DNA of 64,000 nt from Eucommia ulmoides (GCA_016647705.1 CM028329.1:61893231-61957230); one strand, 5' to 3'; numbered from the stretch's first letter, positions 51,540 to 63,596 are shown. Made by a program: numbers and translations. The notes: a model not told the origin generated them from the sequence alone.

Positions 51540-51700
51540 TGTTGCTGCTGCTTCTATTTCCATGTTTTTGTTGTTCAATTGGATGTTCAATTGTTCTGTT
51601 TCCGTGTTTCTATTTCTGCTTCTGCTTCTGTTTCTGCTTCTGTTTCCCATATTTCAATTTCTGTTTCTATTTCTTATTCAAATTTGTTCATTTGACGCAG
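51540..51700 (+). repeat. T/C-rich simple-sequence stretch inside the Pack-MULE
   Basis: Repeated 'tttctgcttctg' units (about 51600-51660) lie between the BAP31-like fragment and the solo LTR. The remaining 51259-52188 shows no gene that I can support. Confidence 0.6.
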
Positions 51701-52599
51701 ATGGCTTTGGAGACAATGTGGAGATAGTAATTCTTTGGCGGAGGCGGCGGTGTTGTGTCATTCAGTGGTGGTGTTGTATTGTTTGGAACGATCAAATGGT
51801 TTTGGTTATGGTTTTAGATTTAAAAATCGAAACGTTTATAGTTTTGGCTTTGATTTTATATAAAATTTAAGGGTTCAGTTTAAAAAATCGACTTCTAAAA
51901 AACTGTCTATTTACAGTTCGGTTTTGAGTTTCGTATATACCTAACATTTTTCTTAGATTTCGATTTATTTTCAAGATTTTTCACAGATTTTTTTTTTTTT
52001 TCCCAAGAATGAGAAAACAAAAATCCCAAAGCTATTGTCGGTGTTTGGAAATCCATAATAGGCACAGCAATGTAATGGTAAGAGCAGTGTGATGATACCT
52101 CTCTTTCTTTGTAATAAAATGAAAATTAGAGAGTGAAGTTTGTTGTATGACTCTATTTGTGTTAACTTGGGGTGAATTTTGTCAATGTGGTGTTGAACGC
52201 ACCCCAATTTTTCAGAAAAAAAATAAAAATAATAGATATATGCTTGGCGCTGGTAGAATGAGGGTTTTTAAAAACGTCGATTTTCTCATTAAAATATACT
52301 TAAACCTGTTTTAGAAAAAGGAGTCGCTACCTAGCATTGGGTTTAAATGATGTGCTAGGTCATCATATTTTTCTTTTTTGAAAACAATTTAAAAAAAATG
52401 GCTTAAGTAAAAATTTGACTCCAAAATAACATGGTCTGACCAGAGATTCGTTTAAAGAGTTCGGGGGTCAGTTACGCTCGGGGAAGGTGTCAAGCACCCC
52501 AAGACGTCCGTCCAAAGACGGTACCTTATCCGATTAAGTCTAATTAAAATTTAAATCCGAATGTTTTTATTTTATTTTGAAATCCTCCTCATATACACA

Positions 52600-53445
52600 C
52601 ACATACACATACACACACATTGAGGGAAGTAATCTCCCTTCTAAACCTAGACCGTTCTGATGGAAGGCTGAAAATTTTCCACCTCATCTTGTTAGCACAT
52701 TATATTTAACACAAGTTAAAGAAACACACACACGCACACACTCACACGCATCGAGGGGAGTAATTCCCTTCTAAACCTAAACCGTTCCAATGGAAGGTTG
52801 GGAATTTTCCACCTTATCTTGTCAGCACATTATATTTAATACGAGTTAAAGAAACACACGCTCACACACGCACGCACACATCGAGGGAAGTAATTCCCTT
52901 CTAAATTTAAACCGTTCAAATTGAAAGTTGAGAATTTTCCACCTTATCTTGTCAGCACATTATATTTAATACGAGTTAAAGAAAACACACGCATACACAC
53001 ACACGCACACATCGAGGGGAGTAATTCCCTTCTAAATTTAAATCGTTCAAATGGAAGGTTGAAAATTTTTCACCTTATCTTGTTAGCACATTATATTTAA
53101 TACAAATTAAATAAAACACACGCACACACGCATCGAGTGGAGTAATTCTCTTCTAAATTTAAACCGTTCAAATGGAAGGTTGAGAATTTTTCACCTCATC
53201 TTGTCAGTACATTATATTTAATACGAATAAAACACACGCACACACGCATCGAGGGGAGTAATTCCCTTCTAAATTTAAACCGTTCAAATGGAAGGTTAAG
53301 AATTTTCCACCTTATCTTGTTAGCACATTATATTTAATACAAATTAAATAAAAAACACGCGCACACACACACACGCATCGAGGGGAGTAATTCCCTTCTA
53401 AACTTAAACCGTTCCAATGGAAGGTTGGAAATTTTTCACCTCTTT
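52600..53445. repeat. Minisatellite of seven ~115-131-bp units within the solo LTR
   Basis: Seven units start with 'cgagg(g)gagtaatt.cccttctaaa' at about 52621, 52751, 52882, 53013, 53133, 53248 and 53379. Each continues 'taaaccgttcaaatggaaggttgagaattttccacc', 'cagcacattatatttaatac' and a variable (AC)n-type cacacgcacac run. The units differ mainly in the length of the CA run. Confidence 0.92.
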
Positions 53446-53803
53446 TTATTTACTCAAAAAAATAAAAAAAAAAAAAAAATATAAATAAATAAATAAATAA
53501 ATAAATAATAAAAAGAAAGGAAAAAAAAATCTAATTTACAAAAAAAAGAAATTAGTATAATAACAACTTATTTAAAAATAAGAGTAAGATTTACAACAGA
53601 TGAAAATTTACAACCTTCTTGGAGATTTTTTCTTTTTTCAAAATTACAATAAAATGAAAATAATATTATTTTCTTCAAAATTTCTCTTAAAATTTAACCT
53701 CCTCCTTTTTCTCAAAAAAAATTCTCTTTTTTCTTTTGTCTGAGCCTTCTTCTATTTATAGGAAATTCAAATGCGAATCGTAAGAGAGGAAAGGTAAGAA
53801 AAA

Positions 53804-53958
53804 GGGGGTGGGTGCACCCACCCCCTTTTGGGTGCACCAAAATTTGGTGCACCCAAAAGGTGTGGGCAGAGAGCATTTGCTCTTTGCCCACGCTGGCCGC
53901 ATATGCGGCCAGCTACACTGGTCGCACAGCGACCAGTTTTTTGGTCGCACGTGCGACC
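53804..53958. repeat. Run of six consecutive palindromes, GC-rich, in the solo LTR
   Basis: Nearly back to back: 53804-53825 (22-bp perfect, GGGGGTGGGTG arm), 53826-53858 (33 bp, arm TTTTGGGTGCACCAAA), 53862-53891 (30 bp, two mismatched pairs), 53893-53912 (20-bp perfect CTGGCCGCATATGCGGCCAG), 53917-53937 (arm ACTGGTCGC, 3-nt centre) and 53943-53958 (16-bp perfect GGTCGCACGTGCGACC). They lie on the U3 side of the minus-strand TATA. Confidence 0.93.
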
Positions 53959-54263
53959 TAAATGCAACCCTCACCCCCCTGTTTAGTCCAGACCTCTCTC
54001 ATTCTCATCTGTTTCTTGTCCATTTTGTTCCGAATTAACGCGTTTTTATTCCACATCGAAAAATCTACAAAACCAAAAAAAATAAATAAATCAATTACTA
54101 ATATTTAATTTACTTAAGAGATTAATAAAACTTAATTTAGTAGTATTAAACCGCACAAATACGGTACAATCAAAACAAAATAAATAGGAAAATAAAATAA
54201 AGGTAACTATAAAATAAAGTATAATTTTTTGCGAGGCGGTCAAAATGCCGTGTCTACAGGTGT

Positions 54264-54967
54264 TATTGTTGTTTTTTCTTTTTTTGAATTACACTGTTGA
54301 CCTATAAATTTTGGGATTAATGTTATTTGGCTCACCCTTTTTTTATTTTTTATTTTTATATTTATTATTAATAACATAATTATAACATCACGGTTTAATA
54401 ACGATTCACTCGTCTGCTGAACCAGTGACCCGTGACCTAAAAGTTTTTCCGGTTTGATATCCAGTCTGGATTTTAAAATATTGATTAAATATTTAAATAC
54501 ACACAAAAATAGGGATAAAATGAATTTCAAGATTCAGGTGGAAAAGACTTAATGAGTGTGTTTGATGGGTATGTTTGATTTGTGGTTGGTGGTGATGGTG
54601 TTAATTAACTATTTCAGAAGATAGAGAGAGAGACAAATGAGGAAGTAAGAGGTAGGAGGAAGAGGAAGGGCGGCGACTGTGGGATGAGAATGAGGATGAG
54701 GATGAGGATGAGGATGAGGATGAGGGTGGGGTGGGAGATGATTGTAATTGTTCAAAAAATACTTGTAAAAAGTATATTGTTAAAAAGGACTTAATTGTAA
54801 CAAATTAAGAATGGGTGGGTGTGAAAGGCAGGGAAAATAGAAACAAAAAAAAAATGTTTTGACCCCTAGAAGTTTAGATGACTTTTCAAATTAACCCTAT
54901 TGAATAAAAAGACCAAAATACTCTTAATGAAACGTTGACTGTTACTTTGATTTCACAGAACCCGACC
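54264..54967. other. Right interior of the Pack-MULE
   Basis: It contains a (GATGAG)n hexamer run at about 54689-54727 within a GA-rich stretch (54620-54740). The rest is AT-rich. A small captured fragment is possible but not recognisable. Confidence 0.55.
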
Positions 54968-55083
54968 CAAGGGCCAATTTGGCATTATTTTCAAACGTCA
55001 AGGGCCAAATTGTCGAGTTACAAAAATTAGGGGCCAATTAGACACCCGGGCCATTTGTCAGGGACCAAAAAAGTCTTTATCCC
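54968..55083 (-). repeat. Right terminal inverted repeat of the Pack-MULE
   Basis: Reverse-complement partner of 50534-50649, followed directly by the 9-bp target duplication. Confidence 0.88.
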
Positions 55084-55894
55084 TTTATTCATTTGTGTTA
55101 TAGTCAAATTTCAGCTCTTATCCCAATTTCCTCCGCTCTCTTATCTCTGATTATTGAGATTGTATTTGGAGACCTTGATTTGTAATATTGTAACGATTAT
55201 CTATTGTTGTATTTTAATTATGGTTAGGAACGTTTATTGTAACAATTAATAATTTTGTCATTTGATTTTTTTTTTTTAGAATTTATATTTTATAGTTTAG
55301 TTATGTTTTTATTTATATATTAAAAAACAACTGTCTGTGGTCTAACAGTTTTGGTTTTGGTTTTGTATAAAATTAAATGGTTCGGTTTTAAAATCGTTTA
55401 AAAAAATTGATGGATTTGATTTTACTTTTGGTATATGTCTAATGGTTTTTTGTTTGGTTTTTGTATGAAATTGGACCGAAACCGAACCATTGGCATCCCT
55501 AACAACAATTAAGCAAATCAACACAAGTTCTCCACCCTTTTCTAGAGCCTCTCAACACCACCGTATGGTGTCGTTTCCAAATCAGGATTAACTTTGATAC
55601 CATTTATAATGTTATATAAAAATATTTTATTTTTGTATTTTATCGTTCAATTATTTGTGAAACCCAATCTTAAAAGGAGACATATGAATGTACTAATACA
55701 TTCTTGTTTGTGAGGAAATGAATGTGGTATATTTATTTGTAAAAGAAATCATTTAAAGATGAATTAACATTGTTCTTTAAAGTATCCACTTGAGGTTGTT
55801 GATTGATGTGTTGTGGGTTATCCCTTATTGATTACTGAAGAATATAAAGAGTCATTTATAAATATTCGGGTTATCTTTTGATGGTAAGTCCCCT

Positions 55895-58800
55895 AGGGTA
55901 TTGAATTGATATAGATAAAAAGTAGACTAAAGGTTATAACATTAATAAAGTCACGTGCGCGCTGCCGCAGCCCACACGCCCGCACGAGCTTGGACGTGGG
56001 AATGCTTGGCTTGAGAGTTAAATCTGGAGGTTGTTCGTGTGTGTAACTTCAAAGAGTTATTGAAATTAACACATGGATTTATACACCTGCAATTTTGATG
56101 GTAATTACCATACTATAATTTTAATAATATAACTTTAATTATACACAATTATTTTAATAATAAATTTTTATACTAATTTTACAAATATAATTTTATTATA
56201 TTATATATAGAAAGAAGATACTATTATAAAATAAAAAATGAGATTGAATTGAAATGGATGAGAAATTAAAACATTATTAAATTATCACTTGGAAGGATTT
56301 AGAAATAACATATGTTGTAAATTATCTTATTTTTCAATGAATGAATTTTATAATTCCTCTTCATAGTACTCAAACAAAGAATTTCCTAAACCAAATTTAT
56401 GGAATCCCGTGTCCAAATAAAACACTTCCTTAATTACCTTACTCAAATACAACCTAAAGCAATAAATATAACATATGGTCTATTTTAATAATTTAATAAT
56501 CTTTTGATATTATTACACAAATAATTATCAAACACTCATGCTTTTTCTTTTCGACATTTATTTTTGACAAAATTTTCAAATAACACATAATTCTTTTTGA
56601 ACAGGTATCCATCCTTTTCAAAAGTTGTAATAACTAAGAGACAAACTTCAAAAGTTGTTATAACTAAGAGACAAACTAAAAGGATAACGAAATTCCTATT
56701 TTTCAATGCATTGAATAATTGATCATATAATTGACTGTCATTTTTTATGTTAATTTATTCATTTATTTTGTTAGTGATGGGTGTGTGTTGGATCAATTTA
56801 TTCAACAACCATATTATCTTTCTAGAGTTTTAATATTTGTACAATCATATGTATAAACGTCATTCATCAAACGTCATGCAATGTTAGGATAAAAGAAAAT
56901 GCCAATACAATGTATTAAACGATAGCTAGAGAGCATTAGCATGCATTAATAAGTATTTGAATATTGTCCTTCGCATGCTTAATTTCTTGATAAGTGTTGG
57001 CACAATAATTAAGCCAAGTAAACCTTTTTCAGAACCTCTATTCCTCTGTTCACAAACTCTGGTGTTGTTTTCAGACCAAAATTATTTTGATATCATTTGA
57101 ATTGAGTTCATGTAGCTAACTCAAGATATTAATAATAACTCACATGATACTTTATATATTAGATAATCTTTTTTATACTTTCGAGTTCAGATGTGAGATC
57201 TCAGAAGAATTTGAGATAAATTTAATTTAATTAAAATCTATGAATGTGTTTATAAAGATATATGCAATTGCAATACTCACTTAGATTTTGCTTTACAAAC
57301 ATATTTTTCTAATTATTATGAAATTTAAAATAAATAATAATATATATTGATGAGGGTATTTTTGGGCACCACTGAGTCAAGACCTAGGACCCAGCTACAT
57401 GTCTATTCTCATAGTGACATGGACGCATTTCAAAATTCATAGCGCCACGCTAGAACATACGCCGACCAAGGCTCGTCCCTGAAATCTCCTTTGTATCTAG
57501 AGAGGAGCAAGGTGCCTCACAAGGACGTTGTCGCCTTGAGCTTTGCGCCAAAGAGGAACCATACACTTATTTTTATTTTACCAAATTATATTTATTTTTT
57601 TATTTAATGATAGTTTATTTTTTTATTTAAATTATGTAAATATTTAATTTTTTTACATTATAACATTATTGATTTTATTTATTTATAATATATAAGATAT
57701 TTTCAATTCTAAAATTTTATATTAATCATATGTAAAAGTTATTTTTAATACTTAGTTAATATAGAATGAATAGATAAATATAACGTATGGTCTAGTTTAA
57801 TAATTTAATAGTCTTTTAAAAATTTTACACAAATAATTATCGTTCATAGTGTGTTTTATCAAGCAACTCATAACTCTTTTTTAACGGTTATGTTTCTTTT
57901 TCGGAAGTTGTTATGACTAGCTAAGGGACAAACTAAGGCTTAGTGAAATTTCTATTTTTCAATACATTAAATAATTGGTCATATAGTTGATTGTCATTTT
58001 CCATGTTTATTTATTTATTCATTTATTTTGTTAGTGATGGGTGAGTATTGGATCAATTACAATCTGTCATATATTGTTTTCACTATTTTGTTTATTCAAC
58101 TTTTTTTGTGGTATCCAACAACCATATTTAATTTTTCTAGGGTTTTAATATTTATGCACCTACAATTTTGAGGTAATTACCGTAATATAATTTTATAATA
58201 ATATAATTTTCCTACCTATTTTAATAATATAACTTTAATTATAAATAATTATTTTAATAATATAATTTTTATATCTATTTTACAAATATAATTTTATTAT
58301 ATTATATATAGAAAGAAGATACAATTACAAAATAAAAAATGAGATTGAAGTGAAATGGATGAGAGATTGAAAAATAAAATTTCTCTCATTATCTATTTTA
58401 CAAATGAATGAATTTCATAAATACCTTTTCATAGTACTCAAACAAGGAATTTCCTAAATCGAATTTGTGAAATCCTGTCTCCAAATGAAACATTAAATTA
58501 CCTTACCCAAATGCAACCTAAAGCAATAAATATAACATATGGCCTACTTTAGTAATTTAATAATCTTTTGATATTTTTAGACAAATAATTATTAACCGCT
58601 CATAGCGTGCTTCTTTTTTTTTTAAATATTTTTTTTAATAAATTTATCAAATAACTCATAATTCTTTGAATAGTTCCGTGTTATAAGTAAGGGACAAACT
58701 AAAAGAATAGCAAAATTCCTATTTTCCAAAATATATTAAATAATTGATCATATAATTGACTGTCATTTTTATGTTAATTTATTCATTTATTTTGTTAGTG

Positions 58801-59114
58801 ATGGGTGAGTGTTGGATCAATTACCTCTCTATCATATATTGTTTTTTTTTGTTTATACACCTATAATTATATAAGACGTCATTCTCATATGTCATACAAT
58901 GTTTGGATCCAAAAAAAAAATATGTTTTTCTTTTAGTAAAAAAATTAATATATATATATATCATACAATTTGTTACACGACAGGTAGAGAGTTATTCTCG
59001 TACATTAATAAGCATTTTATATTGACTGATGTCCTTTGCATGCACAATTTCTTGACAGGTGTTGGCACAATAATTAAGCCAATCAACAAGACGTCTTTCT
59101 CCATAGTCTCTAAC

Positions 59115-59154
<40 letters not shown>

Positions 59155-59600
59155 TACAATTTGTTACACGACAGCTAGAGAGTTATTCTCGTGCATTAAT
59201 AAGCATTTTATATTGACTGATGTCCTTTGCATGCACAATTTCTTGACAGGTGTTGGCACAATAATTAAGCCAATCAACAAGACGTCTTTCTCCAGAGTCT
59301 CTAACCCTTTATCAATAACACTAGGGTGTCGTTTTAGACCAAGATTATTTTGATATCATTTGGACTAAGGCCCCGTAGCTAACTCATGATATTAATAATA
59401 ATTCACATGATACTTTATATATCAAATAATTTTTTTTTTTTAATATTTTAGAATTTTGACGTGGGATCTCAGAAGAATTTGAGATAATTTTTTTTTTTTA
59501 AATGTATGAATGTGTTTATAAAAATATATACAATTGCAATACTCCCTTAGATTTTGCTTTACAAAAATTATTATGAAATTTAAATAAAGAATAATATATA
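55895..59600. repeat. Repeat block 2, paralogous to block 1 (44590-50410)
   Basis: It opens with 'gaattgatatagataaaaagtagactaaaggttataac' and the GC-rich 'gtgcgcgctgccgcagcccac' module found at 44595-44680. Units follow at about 56467, 57775 and 58530, the 57360-57560 'accactgagtcaa...catagtgacatggacgc' module (as 47510-47700), and MDH-upstream-like phrases at about 56940, 59000 and 59190. It is colinear with block 1 except for the block-1 MULE-like insertion. No coding region is seen. Bases 55093-55894 before it are AT-rich; 55560-55610 again resembles MDH upstream sequence ('accaccgtatggtgtcgtttccaaatcagg'). Confidence 0.75.
58961..59310. repeat. 191-bp tandem duplication within repeat block 2
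   Basis: 'tcatacaatttgttacacgac' starts at 58961 and 59152. The two copies are nearly identical through 'ccaatcaacaagacgtctttctcca' and are separated by a TA microsatellite (59117-59152). A recent local duplication of the MDH-upstream-like module. Confidence 0.9.
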
Positions 59601-60528
59601 TAATTTTTTGAGTGAGAGATGATTGAGAGAGAGAGAGGGGAAGGATGAGAGAGGGTCAAAGAAATTTAGGGTTAGGTTTAAATGATGGGCAGGGGTATTT
59701 TTTTCATTCAATTTTTTTAGTAGGAGTTTCTGGCAAAAAACTTTTTAAAATAGGATCTAAAAAGTTGTTCTTAATTGTATAGGACCTAAAAAGTTTTCTT
59801 TTTATTTTAGAAGCTTTGGAGGAATCTCTCTAAAATTAATTATTTTGATTTGCGAAAAAAAATATTTAAAATTAGAAAAAATTCTTGTGGCCTCCCAAAT
59901 TTTAAAAATAACTTTTCAAGAATTAGTTAAAATAATTTCATACTAAAAATATATAATAATTCATTTCAAAAATTACTCCTTCTTTGTACGTGAAAAAAAC
60001 AATTTGCACTTAAATATTTTTCATTAAAAAATATATAATAGTAGAAGTTGGTGCACATTTTTTTTTTTTTTTAAATAAGACTTGTTAACAATGTGTTATT
60101 TGAGTGGGTCTTGAAAAATTACTTGGTTTTAAAATAGGACTCGTAGAAAAAAAAACTCTTTTTACCTTTTTATTATATTTTTAAAAATAAACAAGTCTTA
60201 ATTAAAAGAAAAAGTATTTGAATCATGAAATTATGTTTATTAATGTGACCATGAGTGTTCCAAAGTGGTTATTTTATTACTCTTTGCACAAAAAGAGAGA
60301 AATATTAATTACAATGCTTATAAATTTCCCAAATCACAGGGTATATGCTAATATAATATAAAGATCTATTTTTTATTTTTTTTCAATATGACTATTATCT
60401 CAGTGTTATTTGTATAAAATGTTTCTCAATTCATAAGAATATTATAATTGAGCAAATTTTTATTGAGAGACTTTAGCTAGTGATCTGTTAAAATATAAAA
60501 ATTGAAGAAATAAAATATAATTATTTTC

Positions 60529-60568
<40 letters not shown>

Positions 60569-60703
60569 TTATTTCTCATTTCAAAATAAGAGGTTAAACC
60601 TGAGGCACCCGTCATTTTGATAAATAAGAAGGACATTCTTGACTTAATAATAAATTGGACACATCATATATTGTTAATAAAAGTACATTTCCAACATAAT
60701 ATT

Positions 60704-60739
<36 letters not shown>

Positions 60740-61080
60740 TTATTTTTGTTTTCTTTTTTCTAGTTTCTACTTCTCTCTTTGGCTTCTTTTTTTTTTTTTT
60801 TTTTTTTATTCTTTTGTTTTTAACTTTTTACTTTTGATCCGTATTATTTATTTCATTTGTTTGATTTTTTATTTTATTTTTATATTTTTAGTTTTTGTGC
60901 ATTTATAAAAAAGAAAAAAAGAAATCAAAAGTAATAAAGTAGAAAACAAAATTCTAAAAAAAAAAAAAAAAAAGAATCAATTTAATTTTTTTTTACTTCT
61001 TTTTACAGTTTTCGTTTTCCAAATTCATTTTTTTTTTCTTTTTAAATTCCTATTTTTTAATGAGCCAAAATGGTGTACAC
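59600..61080. other. AT-rich intergenic DNA upstream of MDH-like gene 2
   Basis: Long A/T runs and TA microsatellites (60534-60566, 60710-60735), and a GA stretch at about 59615-59650. No coding signal on either strand. Confidence 0.55.
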
Positions 61081-61116
61081 TTGATTCTTTTCCATGGATG
61101 ATGGATCTCGTTGGCC

Positions 61117-61124
61117 TATAAATA
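61117..61124 (+). promoter_or_regulatory. TATA box of MDH-like gene 2
   Basis: TATAAATA in gcctataaatacatgagc lies 93 bp upstream of the ATG at 61210. 'ttccatggatgatgg' stands about 20 bp upstream of it. The same arrangement was split in gene 1 by transposons (17289-17306, then 27548). Confidence 0.85.
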
Positions 61125-61209
61125 CATGAGCTAATCCTCTGGTGCTTCAACCACCCAAAAAGATTAATCCTTGAATTTCTGTCCTCACCCAGTCTCTCTA
61201 CTTAGAACA

Positions 61210-61809
61210 ATGAGCCCAGCTCGCATTCTGCTTACCGAGGCTGCAGGTAACAAACACCTACAAAATATATGTATATATATATATATATGAAGTTGTTGGC
61301 TTTAATCTATCAATCATATTTAAACTAAAATTAAGGGATCTGATTAAATTAAAACAGATGTAGTGTATTAGAACTTGTTTGAGAAATGAGGTCAATATGG
61401 ATGCAGGGGAAATCGCGTATGCACTTGCTCCCATGATTGCCAGTGGAATGATGTTGGGCAGTGATCAACATATCATCCTTCATTTGCACGATACTGTACC
61501 TGCTGAAGAAGTCCTGGATTCCCTCAAATATGAGCTCATCGATGCTTCATTTCCTCTCCTTAAAGGTACCTTCTAGCTAGGTTAAAAAAAAATACTCTCT
61601 CTCTCTCTCACGTATTTGTCGGGATCATCAGGAGTTGTTGCCACAACTAATATCGACGAGGCTGCGACGGACATCAACTACGCCGTGATGCTGAGTGAGT
61701 TCCCTCCGACCAAGGAGATGGACCGAAACGGTGTCGTTTCAAGGAACGTCAATATTTACACATCCCATGCCTTAGCCCTTCACAGATTTGCTCATCAAGA
61801 CTGCAAGGT

Positions 61810-61842
<33 letters not shown>

Positions 61843-63596
61843 CGTATGTATGTATGTATGTATGTATGTATGTATGCCCTGTTCAGTTCTTAACATTTAT
61901 AGATGGATTAAATTAAATTCGACTAACGAAACAGGGTTAACGTTGTTTCCCCATGTAGATAGTAGTCGTTGGAAGCTTGGCAAACACAAACGCCTTGGTT
62001 TTACAGAGATATGCTGAAAAGATCAAACCCCAAAACATTACTACTCTTACGAGGTTGGACCATAACAGAGCCATTGTCCAAATCACAGAAAAGCTAAAAG
62101 AAAACAATGTATCTGATAATGTTAAGAACGTCATCATCTGGGGGACTCACTCCCCAACGTTTCAGTACATTGATATCACCCATGCAATTGCCGGTGAAAA
62201 AGAATTAGCTGTCTCCAGGCTTCTTGCCAAAGATCTTCCATGGTATATATATACACATACATATATGTGTGTGTGTTCTTAATGCGATTCATTGATCACC
62301 ACCTTGTTGCAATTAGGTTGGAGAAGGAATTCATCAGTAATGTCCAACAGCGTGGAGCTGAGATTACTGGGCCAAGACAACGGTCACGGGGAGTGTCGGT
62401 AGCAAAGCATCAATCATCGGCTTTGTCTGTGGCAAGTGCTGTCTGTCACCACATGCGTGATTGGGTCCAAGGAACTCCGAAGGTGCCTATTATATGTATT
62501 TATAGCTAACGTTATTTATTTATTTATTTATGAGTTTATATTAATGTTCGGATTTTTTTATTTTTTTTACGTGCAGGGCAATTCATCATTATCGGGGCTT
62601 TTGGGGTTTGTATCGAGGCAGGTTCGGACCAAATTTGACCTAAAAAATTACAAGATTTTTCGGACCGAACATGTCCCGACCTGTCCACCGAGTCTTACTT
62701 CCCCTCTCAAATCATCCCGTTGTTAAAAACACAATATATAAATTGAAAAATAATCATTAAAATACCACAATATAATTTTTCATAAAATATAAAGAATAAA
62801 TAGATGCAAGAACTTTAGGATTTTAGTTTTGCTTTATTAATTATGTGGGTGTGTAATTTATTATATTAATTCATTGGGTCAAATTAGATCTAAAAAAAAA
62901 TAAGACCCTAGATTGTCCTTAACAATGAAATGCTTAAAGTTTAAGTTCCTAACCTAATCCACGGGCCTAAAATTTAAGCTCAAGCGTTAGAAAATAGACA
63001 GTAGGCCGAAAGTGGTGGTTGGGCTGCCAAACCCATGAACAACTCTAGCTACGGGCATTAATTTTTGCGAGCCATTATTCACTCATTATCACATTAATTA
63101 CAATAATTTTTTTTGAGAACTCCAATAATTCCGTTAGAAGTCCAAACACCACTACAATATCAAATTACACGATTTTTTTGATAAAATTTCAAGATTTCCT
63201 ACATAATATTGTGAGTGAGTAGTAGAGTGCATAAACAAGAATTTTAAATTTATAAGAATATTAAATGTTTAAGGATTACACGTGTATGATAAATGACAGG
63301 ACACATTCGTATCGATGGGTGTGTATATTGACGAGAGTTCTAAATGGCATTCATACGGTGTGCCACCTGGTCTGTTTTTCTCCATCCCAGTTACATGTTG
63401 CGATGGAAACTGGTGTCTTAAAGGTAAACATGTGTTAATTAATATTAAAAGTAGACTTATTAAGGTTTTAAATATAATTAATGTGTGTTTATGATCAACA
63501 GAACTACCAATTGATGAGAAGTTAAAGAAGAAGCTGGAGCCCATTGTTGAACACCTTACCGATGAGAAGAAATTGACTTTCTCCTGCATTGAATGA
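61210..63596 (+). CDS. Divergent cytosolic-type malate-dehydrogenase-like protein 2
   Basis: Seven exons: 61210-61246, 61407-61565, 61632-61807, 61959-62242, 62317-62482, 63300-63423 and 63502-63596. All are in phase, giving 346 codons plus TGA. Exon sizes equal those of gene 1 except exon 4, which is one codon shorter. It shares all the unusual features of gene 1: TEAAGEIAYA instead of the TGAAGQIGYA of cytosolic [13 protein letters not shown] instead of GFPRKEGMER, and GSLANTNA instead of ANPANTNA. The LTRLDHNRA and IIWGTHS catalytic blocks are kept. Here LDHNR is the standard form, where gene 1 has LDHTR. There is no transit peptide, so it is probably cytosolic. Its promoter is uninterrupted, so this is the copy more likely to keep the ancestral expression pattern. 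The enzyme substrate is unknown. Confidence 0.93.
61807..61880. repeat. (TA)n then (TATG)n microsatellite in intron 3 of MDH-like gene 2
   Basis: The run starts right after the exon-3 donor and includes about ten TATG/GTAT tetramers. Gene 1 lacks it. Confidence 0.9.

Larger units (their letters stand above)
52194..54258 (-). mobile_element. Candidate solo LTR of a Gypsy (Tat/Ogre-like) element nested in the Pack-MULE (fossil)
   Basis: 2065 bp with a 5-bp direct repeat GGTGT at 52189-52193 and 54259-54263. Read on the minus strand it begins TGTAGACACGGCATTTTGAC and ends GGGTGCGTTCA, so it has TG...CA ends. The TGTAGACAC start is typical of Tat/Ogre-type LTRs. A minus-strand TATA (ctataaatagaag) lies near 53750-53762. 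No internal retrotransposon domains are present, so it is a solo LTR left by recombination. The lineage is inferred from the ends only. Confidence 0.8.
50525..55092 (+). mobile_element. Pack-MULE (Mutator-like, non-autonomous) with 9-bp target duplication
   Basis: The element is 50534-55083 (4550 bp). A perfect 9-bp direct repeat TTTATTCAT flanks it at 50525-50533 and 55084-55092. The terminal inverted repeats are about 115 bp: left A/GGATAAAGA..., right reverse complement GGGATAAAGACTTTTTTGG. Both continue through 'tctaattgg.ccctaatttttg.aactcgacaattt'. A 9-bp duplication with long inverted ends is the Mutator signature. No transposase is seen. It carries a host-gene 5' region and first exon (BAP31-like), which makes it a Pack-MULE. 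A solo LTR (52194-54258) is nested inside, so the MULE itself is only about 2.5 kb. Confidence 0.92.

Noticed and set aside
52600-53445. Regularly spaced repeats that could suggest a CRISPR-like array
   Set aside because: The units are adjacent ~120-bp tandem copies that differ only in CA-run length, with no short repeat/unique spacer pattern, and the context is a plant LTR.
53756-54038. Overlapping open frames on both strands at 53.76-54.04 kb
   Set aside because: They arise from the palindrome run, which reads open in several frames. There is no family match, no splice support and no sensible composition.
58899-59216. Open frames at 58.9-59.2 kb
   Set aside because: They are driven by TA microsatellites and the 191-bp tandem repeat, with no coding character.
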